NCBI GenBank assembly: GCA_023266455.1
Contig: JAHFQD010000106.1
Coordinates: 1-6,740, forward strand
Direction: 5' to 3'
Source: Candidatus Muproteobacteria bacterium
GTDB lineage: Bacteria; Pseudomonadota; Gammaproteobacteria; Acidiferrobacterales; Sulfurifustaceae
DNA: 6,740 nucleotides
The notes under the pieces: generated by a model
Told to the model about the DNA's origin: nothing
Database searches by the model: none
The model's input: only the letters and a program-made list of their open reading frames with translations
Shown here: positions 1-5,602 of the stretch, piece after piece
Numbering within the stretch: position 1 is the stretch's first letter
Layout of the letters: each line of letters begins with the position of its first letter
Program-made: the position numbers and the translations under genes

Positions 1-786
1 AAGCCGTGCGGCGCCGATCATGCCGCGCCCCCCGCCAACAACCAGAACTTGTCCGAATAATCCTTTATGCGCATCGCGTACACGCCGAGGCACGAGACCG
101 CCCAAATCGTCCAACGTTATTCGTCGCGCCAGCGGCACGACGTCTCGATAAGCCTCTCGCGGCACGCCAAGATCATCGAACAAAATTTCTCCCGCCTGTT
201 CTCGGCCGGCGCCGGTGAACAACCCGATTTTGTATCCGATGAAACAAACGCTGACGTGCGCGCGTACCGCCGTGCCCATCACCGCGCCGCTGTCGGCGTG
301 CAGTCCCGAGGGGATGTCGACGGCCACGATCGGCGCGCCGCTTTGATTCATCGCATCGATCGCGGCGCGCCATTCATTCTGCACCGCGCGTTCGAGACCG
401 ATGCCGAGCAAAGCATCGACAATCACATCCGTGCGCAACGGCGGCGCGCCGAATGGCTGAACTGTCACACCCGCAGCGACCGCGTGACGACGCGCCGCCG
501 CCGCTTCGGCGCTCGCGCGCGCCGGATCGCCGAGCGCATAAACCGTCGGCTCCAATCCATCTTGCTTCGCCAGTCGAGCGACGACATAACCATCGCCGCC
601 GTTATTACCCGGTCCACACACCACCGCGAGACGGCGCGCGCGCGGATAACGCGCCCGCAACGCCAAATACACCGCCGCCCCGGCGCGCGCCATTAATTCG
701 CCGCTGGCGATGCCCTGCTCGTGGATCGCCCGACGATCGAGTTCGCGCACCTGCGCCGCGCTATATAAGGTGTCTTGGACTTTCAT
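1..786 (-). CDS. nnr: Bifunctional NAD(P)HX epimerase/dehydratase Nnr (YjeF family), 5' part only
   Basis: Cytosolic metabolite-repair enzyme. The N-terminal domain epimerises R- and S-NAD(P)HX, and the C-terminal domain dehydrates S-NAD(P)HX back to NAD(P)H using ADP or ATP. I translated the minus strand from the ATG at 786: 262 codons are open to the left edge, so the rest of the dehydratase domain lies outside. Visible motifs are the family start YSAAQVRELDRRAI (8-21), the nucleotide loop CGPGNNGGDGY (57-67), DALLGIGL (124-131), VAVDIPSGLHADSG (154-167) and FIGYKIGLF (182-190). KGLFGQVLVVGGG (241-253) marks the beginning of the dehydratase domain, which shows that the protein is bifunctional. 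No Shine-Dalgarno sequence precedes the ATG; a TACACT hexamer lies 6 bp upstream, so the mRNA may be leaderless. The divergent neighbour is queG, as in enterobacteria. The identification is very secure; the exact start is fairly secure because the family N-terminus follows it closely. Confidence 0.95.
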   Translation of the reverse strand, partial: MKVQDTLYSAAQVRELDRRAIHEQGIASGELMARAGAAVYLALRARYPRARRLAVVCGPGNNGGDGYVVARLAKQDGLEPTVYALGDPARASAEAAAARRHAVAAGVTVQPFGAPPLRTDVIVDALLGIGLERAVQNEWRAAIDAMNQSGAPIVAVDIPSGLHADSGAVMGTAVRAHVSVCFIGYKIGLFTGAGREQAGEILFDDLGVPREAYRDVVPLARRITLDDLGGLVPRRVRDAHKGLFGQVLVVGGGRGMIGAARL

Positions 787-792
787 GCCGCA

Positions 793-798
793 AGTGTA
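793..798 (-). promoter_or_regulatory. Putative -10 element of nnr
   Basis: On the minus strand TACACT matches 4 of 6 bases of the sigma-70 -10 consensus and is followed by six bases and then the nnr ATG. Transcription would start at or next to the start codon, which fits the absence of a ribosome binding site. No convincing -35 box is visible at 16-18 bp. This is inference from position and sequence only. Confidence 0.3.
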
Positions 799-799
799 G

Positions 800-845
800 C
801 CCGGTACCCCCTCGGTTCCCCATAGATCAGTCAGACCCCTACCCC
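800..845 (-). other. G-run tract with quadruplex potential in the nnr/queG divergent promoter
   Basis: The plus strand has C runs at 800-802 (3), 807-811 (5), 818-821 (4), 836-839 (4) and 842-845 (4), so the minus strand has five G runs in 46 bases. The loops are 4, 6, 14 and 2 bases. The 14-base loop is longer than in canonical quadruplexes, so folding is possible but not assured. The last two runs form a tandem ACCCCT repeat (835-846) that abuts the putative queG -10 box. The tract lies entirely between the two divergent start codons. Confidence 0.4.
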
Positions 846-851
846 TAAACT
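846..851 (+). promoter_or_regulatory. Putative -10 element of queG
   Basis: TAAACT matches 4 of 6 bases of the -10 consensus and ends 7 bp before the queG ATG, so transcription would start at or within a base of the start codon. queG also lacks a Shine-Dalgarno sequence, so the arrangement mirrors that of nnr. No clear -35 box is visible. The C-rich sequence just upstream is described under the G-run tract. Confidence 0.3.
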
Positions 852-858
852 ACGCACT

Positions 859-1932
859 ATGTCGCTCGCCGCCGTCTCGCCTCCCGACTTCGTCGGATTA
901 GCCCAATCCATCAAACGCTGGAGCCGTGAACTCGGCTTCCAGGAGATTGGCATTACCGATATCGAACTTGAAGAAGCGGAAACGCATTTGCTCAATTGGC
1001 TCGAGCAAGGACGGCATGGCGAAATGGCTTACATGGCCGCGCACGGCACACGCCGCACGCGACCGGCGGAACTCATTCCCGGAACCGTGCGCGTCATCTG
1101 CGTGCGCATGGATTATTTGCCCTCGGGCGCCGATCCCGAAACGGTGCTCAACGATCCTACGCTCGGTTACGTTTCGCGTTACGCGTTGGGACGCGACTAC
1201 CACAAAGTTCTGCGCGCACGCTTACAACGACTCGCCGATCGCATTAAGCGCGAGATCGGCGATTTCGGTTATCGCGTTTTCACCGACAGTGCTCCCGTTC
1301 TAGAAAAAGCGCTGGCGCAAAAAGCCGGTCTTGGTTGGATTGGGAAACATACGAACGTGCTGTCGCGCAACGCCGGCTCCTGGTTTTTTCTCGGTGAGAT
1401 CTACACCAACTTACCGCTGCCGATCGACGAGCCGGTGGCCGAGCATTGCGGTACGTGCCGCAGTTGTATCGACGTTTGCCCGACGCAGGCCATCGTCGCG
1501 CCTTATCAACTCGACGCACGTCGCTGCATTTCATATTTGACGATCGAACTCAAAGGTTCCATCCCCGAAGAATTCCGCGCGCTCATCGGCAATCGCATCT
1601 ACGGCTGCGACGATTGCCAACTCGTGTGTCCGTGGAATCGCTTCGCACGTCTAACGGCGGAACCGGATTTCGGCACACGTCACGGTTTAGACGCGACGAC
1701 GTTAGTCGAATTGTTTTCCTGGAGCGAAGCGGAATTTTTAAAACGTACCGAAGGCTCGGCGATGCGGCGCATCGGTCACGAACAGTGGTTGCGTAATGTC
1801 GCCGTCGCGCTCGGCAACGCGCCGCATCATGACGATGTCGTCGCCGTGCTAAAAACGCGCGCGGAGCATCCTTCCGAATTAGTGCGCGAGCACGTGCGCT
1901 GGGCGTTGGCGCGTCACAACGCGCGGACTTGA
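859..1932 (+). CDS. queG: Epoxyqueuosine reductase QueG
   Basis: Catalyses the last step of queuosine synthesis, the cobalamin-dependent reduction of epoxyqueuosine to queuosine in the wobble position of tRNAs with GUN anticodons. It is cytosolic. The protein has 357 residues, close to the family's usual size. An N-terminal cobalamin-binding domain contains TDSAPVLEKALAQKAGLGWI (142-161), with D143 at the position of the catalytic aspartate, followed by GKHTNVLSRNAGSWFFLGEI (162-181). A ferredoxin-like domain follows with two 4Fe-4S motifs. Eight cysteines are present: C197, C200, C203 and C207 in CGTCRSCIDVCP, then C223, and C250, C253 and C257 in CDDCQLVCPWN. The C-terminal 50 residues look like HEAT-type helices. 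All key residues are intact. The start has no Shine-Dalgarno sequence and a -10-like box directly upstream, so it may be leaderless. The gene ends one base before the convergent orn stop. No other queuosine gene is in the window. Confidence 0.97.
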   Translation: MSLAAVSPPDFVGLAQSIKRWSRELGFQEIGITDIELEEAETHLLNWLEQGRHGEMAYMAAHGTRRTRPAELIPGTVRVICVRMDYLPSGADPETVLNDPTLGYVSRYALGRDYHKVLRARLQRLADRIKREIGDFGYRVFTDSAPVLEKALAQKAGLGWIGKHTNVLSRNAGSWFFLGEIYTNLPLPIDEPVAEHCGTCRSCIDVCPTQAIVAPYQLDARRCISYLTIELKGSIPEEFRALIGNRIYGCDDCQLVCPWNRFARLTAEPDFGTRHGLDATTLVELFSWSEAEFLKRTEGSAMRRIGHEQWLRNVAVALGNAPHHDDVVAVLKTRAEHPSELVREHVRWALARHNART

Positions 1933-1933
1933 A

Positions 1934-2497
1934 TCACTTCGCGATGAAGTGTTCGCGGTAATATCTCAACTCTTCGATCGATTCGCGGATATCGTCCAAC
2001 GCTTTGTGGCTACCTTTCTTTTGAAAGCCATCGGCAATCGACGGTTTCCAGCGCGCGACTAATTCTTTTAATGTACTGACGTCTAGGTTCCGATAATGAA
2101 ACCACGCCTCCAACGTCGGCATATAACGCGCCAAAAAACGCCGGTCCTGACAAATGCTATTGCCACACATCGGCGATTTATTCTTGCCGACATATTGCTG
2201 AATAAATTCCAAGGTTTGGCGTTCGGCAGTGCCGTCGTCGATTTGGGAAGCGCGCACGCGCTCGATCAAGCCCGTGGCTTTATGCGTACGCTGATTCCAA
2301 TCATCCATCGTCGACAACACCGATTCAGATTGGCGCAGCGCGAGCACCGGGCCTTCAGCGACTATACTTAATTCGTTATCCGTAACGATCGTAGCGATTT
2401 CGATTATGCGATCGTTTTCGGGACTCAACCCGGTCATTTCTAAATCTATCCAAACAAGCGCGTTCTTTAGCTGAGCGCCGTTTTGATGTTGGGCCAT
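1934..2497 (-). CDS. orn: Oligoribonuclease Orn
   Basis: A 3'-5' exoribonuclease of the DEDDh family that degrades the short RNAs, especially dinucleotides such as pGpG, left by other RNases; it also ends cyclic-di-GMP turnover. It is cytosolic. The protein has 187 residues, and the active-site set is complete: D18 and E20 in [10 protein letters not shown] (15-24), D118 in [17 protein letters not shown] (111-127), and H164 and D169 in [20 protein letters not shown] (162-181). Compared with the E. coli numbering as I recall it (D12, E14, D112, H158, D163), each residue is shifted by six, so the N-terminus is six residues longer. The ATG has a good GGAGA ribosome binding site five bases upstream. 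The gene is divergent from the membrane protease and convergent with queG. Confidence is high. Confidence 0.97.
   Translation of the reverse strand: MAQHQNGAQLKNALVWIDLEMTGLSPENDRIIEIATIVTDNELSIVAEGPVLALRQSESVLSTMDDWNQRTHKATGLIERVRASQIDDGTAERQTLEFIQQYVGKNKSPMCGNSICQDRRFLARYMPTLEAWFHYRNLDVSTLKELVARWKPSIADGFQKKGSHKALDDIRESIEELRYYREHFIAK
1935..1951. repeat. Short hairpin at the queG/orn convergent junction
   Basis: CACTTC (1935-1940) and GAAGTG (1946-1951) form a 6-bp perfect stem with loop GCGAT. It lies two bases past the queG stop and inside the last codons of orn. No T run follows on either strand, so a standard intrinsic terminator is not shown; a weak bidirectional stop or an mRNA 3'-end stabiliser is possible. 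Confidence 0.4.
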
Positions 2498-2502
2498 GCC
2501 GG

Positions 2503-2507
2503 TCTCC
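2503..2507 (-). promoter_or_regulatory. Ribosome binding site of orn
   Basis: GGAGA on the minus strand, five bases before the orn ATG. It supports the ATG at 2497 and the six-residue longer N-terminus compared with the E. coli protein. Confidence 0.7.
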
Positions 2508-2539
2508 GGTTTTTTCTTTGAGGTACGGAAAGGTGCGCG

Positions 2540-2545
2540 ATGATA
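2540..2545 (-). promoter_or_regulatory. Putative -10 element of orn
   Basis: On the minus strand TATCAT matches 5 of 6 bases of the -10 consensus and would give an orn leader of about 35 bases containing the GGAGA site. A weak -35 candidate, AAGCCA (2563-2568), lies 17 bp upstream. The element overlaps the first codons of the divergent protease gene, so the two promoters must be interleaved. Assigned from sequence alone. Confidence 0.35.
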
Positions 2546-3799
2546 CCATCGAGTGATATGAATGGCTTCATGACGCTGTTTTTAGTATTACTAGCGCTGT
2601 CTACATTCACCGAACTTTGGCTCGCCGCGCGGCACTTGAAACACGTTCTGCGCCGCCGCCGCGCCGTCCCGGCTCCCTTCCGCGGACAGATCCCCTTGAA
2701 AACGCATCGCCGTGCGGCCGATTACACTGCCATGCGCACGCGTTTCGGCATGGTCGAAGCGGTTTATGGCACTTTCATCATCTTGTTTTGGACCGCCGGC
2801 GGCGGACTTGAGTTGTTCGACCATGCTTGGCGCGCGACCGGTTGGTCTTCGCTCATCGTCGGCATCTTATTTACCTTGTCCGTTTTTACGATCGGCGCGG
2901 TCCTCGAAATTCCGTTGACGCTTTACAAAACCTTCCGTGTTGAAACGCGGTTCGGATTCAACCGCATCACCTTGAGCATGTTTGTCGCCGATTTGGTACG
3001 CAGACTCGTATTGTTCCTCATCGTTGGTATCCCAGTCGTGACCGCGGCCTTGTGGTTGATGAACGTGGCCGGCGACTTGTGGTGGCTCGGCGTTTGGTTG
3101 CTATGGATGTCGGTGAGTCTATTAATGGTATGGGCGTATCCCGCGTGGATCGCGCCGATGTTCAACCGCTTCACCCCGCTCGCCTCGCCGCGTTTACGTC
3201 AACGCATTCAAACCCTGCTCAAACGCACTGGCTTCCGCGCGCGCGGTATTTACGTCATCGACAGCTCGCGTCGCACTTCTCACGGCAACGCTTATTTCAC
3301 CGGCTTGGGTCGGTCTAAACGCATCGTGTTCTTCGACACGCTGTTGAAGACGTTAACGCCGCGCGAGATCGAAGCGGTATTGGCGCACGAACTCGGCCAT
3401 TTTAAATTAGCGCATGTCGTCAAACGCATGATCGCAATGTTCGCCTCCGGGCTTCTTGGTTTAGCGTTACTCGGCTGGCTCGCGACGCAACAATGGTTCT
3501 ACACCGGCCTCGGCATGTCTCAGCCGTCGACGCACGCGGCGTTGATCCTGTTCATCATGACCAGCCCGGTTTTCACTTTCTTTCTGCAACCGATTTTCGC
3601 TTGGCGCTCGCGCACACATGAATACGAAGCCGATCGCTACGCCGCCACGACCACGTCAGCGAAAGCCCTGGTCAGCGCCTTGGTCAAGCTTTACCGCGAT
3701 AACGCCGCCACGCTGACACCGGATCCGGTGTACTCGGCGTTCTACGATTCGCACCCACCGGCGCTGCGTCGCATTACGCGTCTACTCGGGAAACCTTGA
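2540..3799 (+). CDS. Ste24-like M48 family membrane metalloprotease
   Basis: Integral inner-membrane zinc endopeptidase of the Ste24p/CAAX prenyl protease 1 type (M48A). The eukaryotic relatives cut prenylated proteins; the bacterial substrate is unknown, and membrane protein quality control is the usual guess. The protein has 419 residues. Zinc ligands are H283 and H287 in HELGH plus E361 in EYEAD (361-365). Other family signatures are [10 protein letters not shown] (135-144), [15 protein letters not shown] (200-214) and FYDSHPP (401-407). Hydrophobic segments lie near 10-30, 70-92, 103-127, 155-175, 178-200, 298-316 and 333-356, which gives the seven spans expected of Ste24. The ATG at 2540 has AAAGG six bases upstream. 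An in-frame ATG at 2558 has GAGTG upstream and would give [14 protein letters not shown], which resembles family N-termini, so the first six residues are uncertain. It is the first gene of a five-gene run and is divergent from orn. Confidence 0.93.
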   Translation: MIPSSDMNGFMTLFLVLLALSTFTELWLAARHLKHVLRRRRAVPAPFRGQIPLKTHRRAADYTAMRTRFGMVEAVYGTFIILFWTAGGGLELFDHAWRATGWSSLIVGILFTLSVFTIGAVLEIPLTLYKTFRVETRFGFNRITLSMFVADLVRRLVLFLIVGIPVVTAALWLMNVAGDLWWLGVWLLWMSVSLLMVWAYPAWIAPMFNRFTPLASPRLRQRIQTLLKRTGFRARGIYVIDSSRRTSHGNAYFTGLGRSKRIVFFDTLLKTLTPREIEAVLAHELGHFKLAHVVKRMIAMFASGLLGLALLGWLATQQWFYTGLGMSQPSTHAALILFIMTSPVFTFFLQPIFAWRSRTHEYEADRYAATTTSAKALVSALVKLYRDNAATLTPDPVYSAFYDSHPPALRRITRLLGKP

Positions 3800-4087
3800 T
3801 TGAACCTCGCTAGTAGAATTCTTGTCTTAGCCTTCATAGGATCGATCGGTTTGTCTGCGCAAGCGGCCTTGCCCGGCGACGCCACACAAGGAAAACGTCT
3901 TTATGACGCCAGTTGCCGGAGTTGTCATGACGCCGGCGTTTATACGCGCAAGGAACGTCGCGTGAATTCACTGGAAGCGTTACGAAATCAAATTAACGGC
4001 TGCGCCCACATGACGCAGCAAAATATTTCCGACACGAACCAGCGCGACTTGGTGAAGTATCTGAACGAAACGTTTTACAAATTTTAA
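3800..4087 (+). CDS. Small periplasmic monoheme cytochrome c
   Basis: A 95-residue electron-transfer protein exported by Sec. Residues 1-22 form a signal peptide with a basic start, a hydrophobic core (LVLAFIGSIGL) and an SAQA-A cleavage site, leaving about 73 mature residues. The heme attachment motif is CRSCH (39-43), with H43 as the proximal ligand. The tail QRDLVKYLNETFYKF (81-95) resembles the last helix of class I cytochromes. The block from YTRKERRV through GC to the YKF end looks like a small c-type cytochrome family common in beta- and gamma-proteobacteria; this is recalled, not searched. The sixth ligand is unclear: M71 or H70 in CAHM. The start is TTG, directly after the protease TGA and in the same frame, with a weak GGGA seven to eight bases upstream. 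No other start would keep the signal peptide. The redox partner is unknown. Confidence 0.85.
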   Translation: MNLASRILVLAFIGSIGLSAQAALPGDATQGKRLYDASCRSCHDAGVYTRKERRVNSLEALRNQINGCAHMTQQNISDTNQRDLVKYLNETFYKF

Positions 4088-4088
4088 C

Positions 4089-4093
4089 GAGGT
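4089..4093 (+). promoter_or_regulatory. Ribosome binding site of phhB
   Basis: GAGGT, seven bases before the phhB ATG and one base after the cytochrome stop codon. The arrangement TAA-C-GAGGT-seven bases-ATG is exactly the same as that in front of ybaB (6513-6529). Confidence 0.8.
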
Positions 4094-4100
4094 CACCGCG

Positions 4101-4448
4101 ATGAGCGACTTAAGCACCCGCTCCTGCAAACCTTGCGAAGGCGGCATCGCCGCACTTGAACGTCGGCAGGCGCAAACGCTGTTACCGCAAATTCCCGGTT
4201 GGTCGCTGAACGAATCGGCCACCGAAATCGAGCGCGAATTCCGCTTCAAGAACTACCACGAGACCATGGCATTCGTGAACGCCCTCGCCTGGATTTCTCA
4301 CCGCGAAGATCACCATCCCGATCTGGAAGTCGGCTACGACCGCTGCAAGGTTCGCTACAGCACACACGCGATCGACGGTTTGTCGGACAACGATTTTATC
4401 TGTGCCGCCAAGGCCAATGCACTGACGGAGAAAAATAGTCCGCGATGA
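4101..4448 (+). CDS. phhB: Pterin-4a-carbinolamine dehydratase (PhhB/PCD)
   Basis: Dehydrates 4a-hydroxytetrahydropterin to the quinonoid dihydropterin, recycling the cofactor of aromatic amino acid hydroxylases. Bacterial homologues also occur without a hydroxylase, and other pterin roles have been proposed. The protein has 115 residues, normal for the family. The active-site motif EDHHPDLEVGY (69-79) supplies H71 and H72, and H89 in YSTHAIDGLSDNDF (86-99) gives the third histidine, with D98 nearby. The N-terminal CKPCEGG (9-15) occurs in many bacterial members. IPGW (31-34) and FKNYHETMAFVNALAWIS (49-66) are typical of the fold. The ATG has a strong GAGGT site. The stop overlaps the exporter start by four bases (ATGA). 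No phenylalanine hydroxylase gene is in the window, so the source of its substrate is not shown. The family call is very secure; the physiological role is less so. Confidence 0.95.
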   Translation: MSDLSTRSCKPCEGGIAALERRQAQTLLPQIPGWSLNESATEIEREFRFKNYHETMAFVNALAWISHREDHHPDLEVGYDRCKVRYSTHAIDGLSDNDFICAAKANALTEKNSPR

Positions 4449-5083
4449 TTCCGCTACCGGATTTACTTCTGTTCACCGCCGCCGCGTTCTTATTGGTGCT
4501 GACGCCGGGTCCGAACATGATTTACCTTATCTCTCGCTCGTTGTGTCAGGGACGGAGCGCGGGCGTAATCTCGCTGTTCGGCGTGGTCGCGGGTTTTCTA
4601 GTGCACATGTTCGCCGCTGCCATCGGTTTATCGGCGCTTTTTCTGGCGGTGCCCTTGGCTTACGAAGTATTGAAATACGTAGGCGCGTTGTATTTGCTGT
4701 GGCTCGCCTGGCAAGCGGTGAAACCGGGCGCACGCTCGCCGTTCGAACCTAAAACGCTGCCGCCCGATTCGCCGCGCAAATTGCTCCTCATGGGCTTCTT
4801 GACGAATTTACTCAATCCGAAGGTGGCGGTATTTTATTTATCGATCTTTCCGCAATTCATCGTCGTCGAACGCGGTTCGGTTTTTCTCCAAAGCATCACG
4901 TTGGGCTTCACCCAGATCGCTGTGAGTTTTACGGTCAACCTCGCAATTACGCTGTCGGCCGCGCACATCGCTTCTTGGTTCGCGCGCAACCCATTCTGGC
5001 TGGCGCTGCAACGCTATGTCATGGGTTTTGTTCTCGGCGCGCTCGCGATAAAGTTGGTGCTCGAACAACGACGCGGCGTTTAA
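4445..5083 (+). CDS. LysE/RhtB family amino acid exporter
   Basis: Inner-membrane efflux protein of the LysE/RhtB superfamily, whose members export amino acids such as threonine, homoserine, leucine or lysine; the substrate here cannot be read from the sequence. The protein has 212 residues, the usual length. Family marks are LTPGPNMIYLISRSL (19-33), GFLTNLLNPKVAVFYLSIFP (117-136) with the NPK motif (124-126), and FPQF (135-138). Hydrophobic segments lie near 5-25, 40-67, 70-92, 115-138, 146-175 and 184-206, consistent with six spans. It starts within the phhB stop (ATGA). The nearest GGAG (4427-4430) is 14 bases away, too far for efficient independent initiation, so translation is probably coupled to phhB. 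The Rid gene follows after seven bases. Confidence in the family is high and in the substrate nil. Confidence 0.94.
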   Translation: MIPLPDLLLFTAAAFLLVLTPGPNMIYLISRSLCQGRSAGVISLFGVVAGFLVHMFAAAIGLSALFLAVPLAYEVLKYVGALYLLWLAWQAVKPGARSPFEPKTLPPDSPRKLLLMGFLTNLLNPKVAVFYLSIFPQFIVVERGSVFLQSITLGFTQIAVSFTVNLAITLSAAHIASWFARNPFWLALQRYVMGFVLGALAIKLVLEQRRGV

Positions 5084-5090
5084 CTTTATC

Positions 5091-5591
5091 GTGAGTAAAT
5101 CCAGAAACATCTTATTCAACGAAACGACCGACCGCCTAGATATCCACTTCGAAGACGACATTCGCGGCGGTGCAAATTACGACGTCGCCGTCGAAAATCA
5201 GAATACGCTCTACATCAGCGGTATGATTCCACGCATCCAAGGCGCCATCGCCGTCACCGGACGCGTCGGCGAAACGACCACGTTGGAGAATGCCAAACGC
5301 GCCGCGCAAATTTGCATCCTGCGCACGATTGCGGCGTTACGGCAAACGTTGGGAAGCCTGGAACGCGTGAAAAAAATCTTGCGCGTCACCGTCTACGTGC
5401 AAAGCGCTGCAGACTTCACCCAACAAAGCGAAGTCGCGGATGCGGCGTCGGATATTTTATATTCGATTTTCGCGCCAGACGGCGGGCACACGCGAACGTC
5501 GGTAGGCGTATACCAGCTACCAAAAAACGCGTCGGTGGAAATCGATTTGATCGCGTCGATTAACGACGCGTTACCGCGGGGAGAAAACTAA
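5091..5591 (+). CDS. Rid-family (YjgF/YER057c/UK114) protein, non-canonical RidA subgroup
   Basis: Rid proteins are small cytosolic trimers, several of which hydrolyse reactive enamines and imines made by PLP enzymes. This one has 166 residues, against roughly 130 for RidA, with an N-terminal extension of about 35. The Rid core runs from TLYISGMIP (39-47) to VEIDLIASI (149-157). R135 in HTRTSVGVYQLPKNASVEID and E150 sit where RidA has its key arginine (R105) and E120, with the same 15-residue spacing, so imine chemistry is possible. The RidA GPYSQ-type motif is replaced by GGANYD (26-31), which resembles the subgroup often labelled YjgF/YER057c/UK114-like 1. The start is GTG with no clear ribosome binding site, seven bases after the exporter stop. 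An in-frame TAA at 5049-5051 rules out a longer product, and no other standard start lies between. The stop overlaps convergent recR by four bases. Its exact substrate is unknown. Confidence 0.88.
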   Translation: MSKSRNILFNETTDRLDIHFEDDIRGGANYDVAVENQNTLYISGMIPRIQGAIAVTGRVGETTTLENAKRAAQICILRTIAALRQTLGSLERVKKILRVTVYVQSAADFTQQSEVADAASDILYSIFAPDGGHTRTSVGVYQLPKNASVEIDLIASINDALPRGEN

Positions 5592-5602
5592 GTATCGCGT
5601 CG
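5552..5602. repeat. Overlapping inverted repeats at the Rid/recR convergent junction
   Basis: CGCGTCG (5552-5558) and CGACGCG (5564-5570) form a perfect 7-bp stem with loop ATTAA. The middle arm can instead pair with a third copy, CGCGTCG at 5596-5602, extended inward by TAC/GTA after one T-T mismatch. That gives a stem with 10 of 11 positions paired and a 17-base loop containing both stop codons. The two hairpins exclude each other. No run of T follows on either strand, so this is not a standard intrinsic terminator. The heptamer also occurs at 5528-5534 and 5262-5268, so it is common in this DNA. Confidence 0.5.

Noticed and set aside
67..696. Long plus-strand open frame of 209 codons (and 453-848 in another frame).
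   Set aside because: Both are antisense to nnr, whose minus-strand translation carries the full set of YjeF motifs. Their products are arginine-rich and of low complexity, as expected for shadows of GC-rich coding DNA.
1280..1534. Open frames of 70-120 codons inside queG on both strands (for example also 898-1203 and 1446-1796).
   Set aside because: They overlap an intact queG with all cysteine motifs, have no ribosome binding sites worth noting and show no family resemblance.
1935..1951. Rho-independent terminator for queG and orn.
   Set aside because: The stem is only 6 bp and neither strand has a following T run, so I list it only as a hairpin.
4838..5161. Minus-strand frame of 107 codons opposite the exporter and the Rid gene.
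   Set aside because: It has no recognisable motif, is highly charged and spans the junction of two well-supported plus-strand genes; a shadow frame.
5552..5570. Intrinsic terminator for the five-gene run or for recR.
   Set aside because: The stem is good, but no T tract follows in either direction; downstream bases are GC-rich on the plus strand and mixed on the minus strand.
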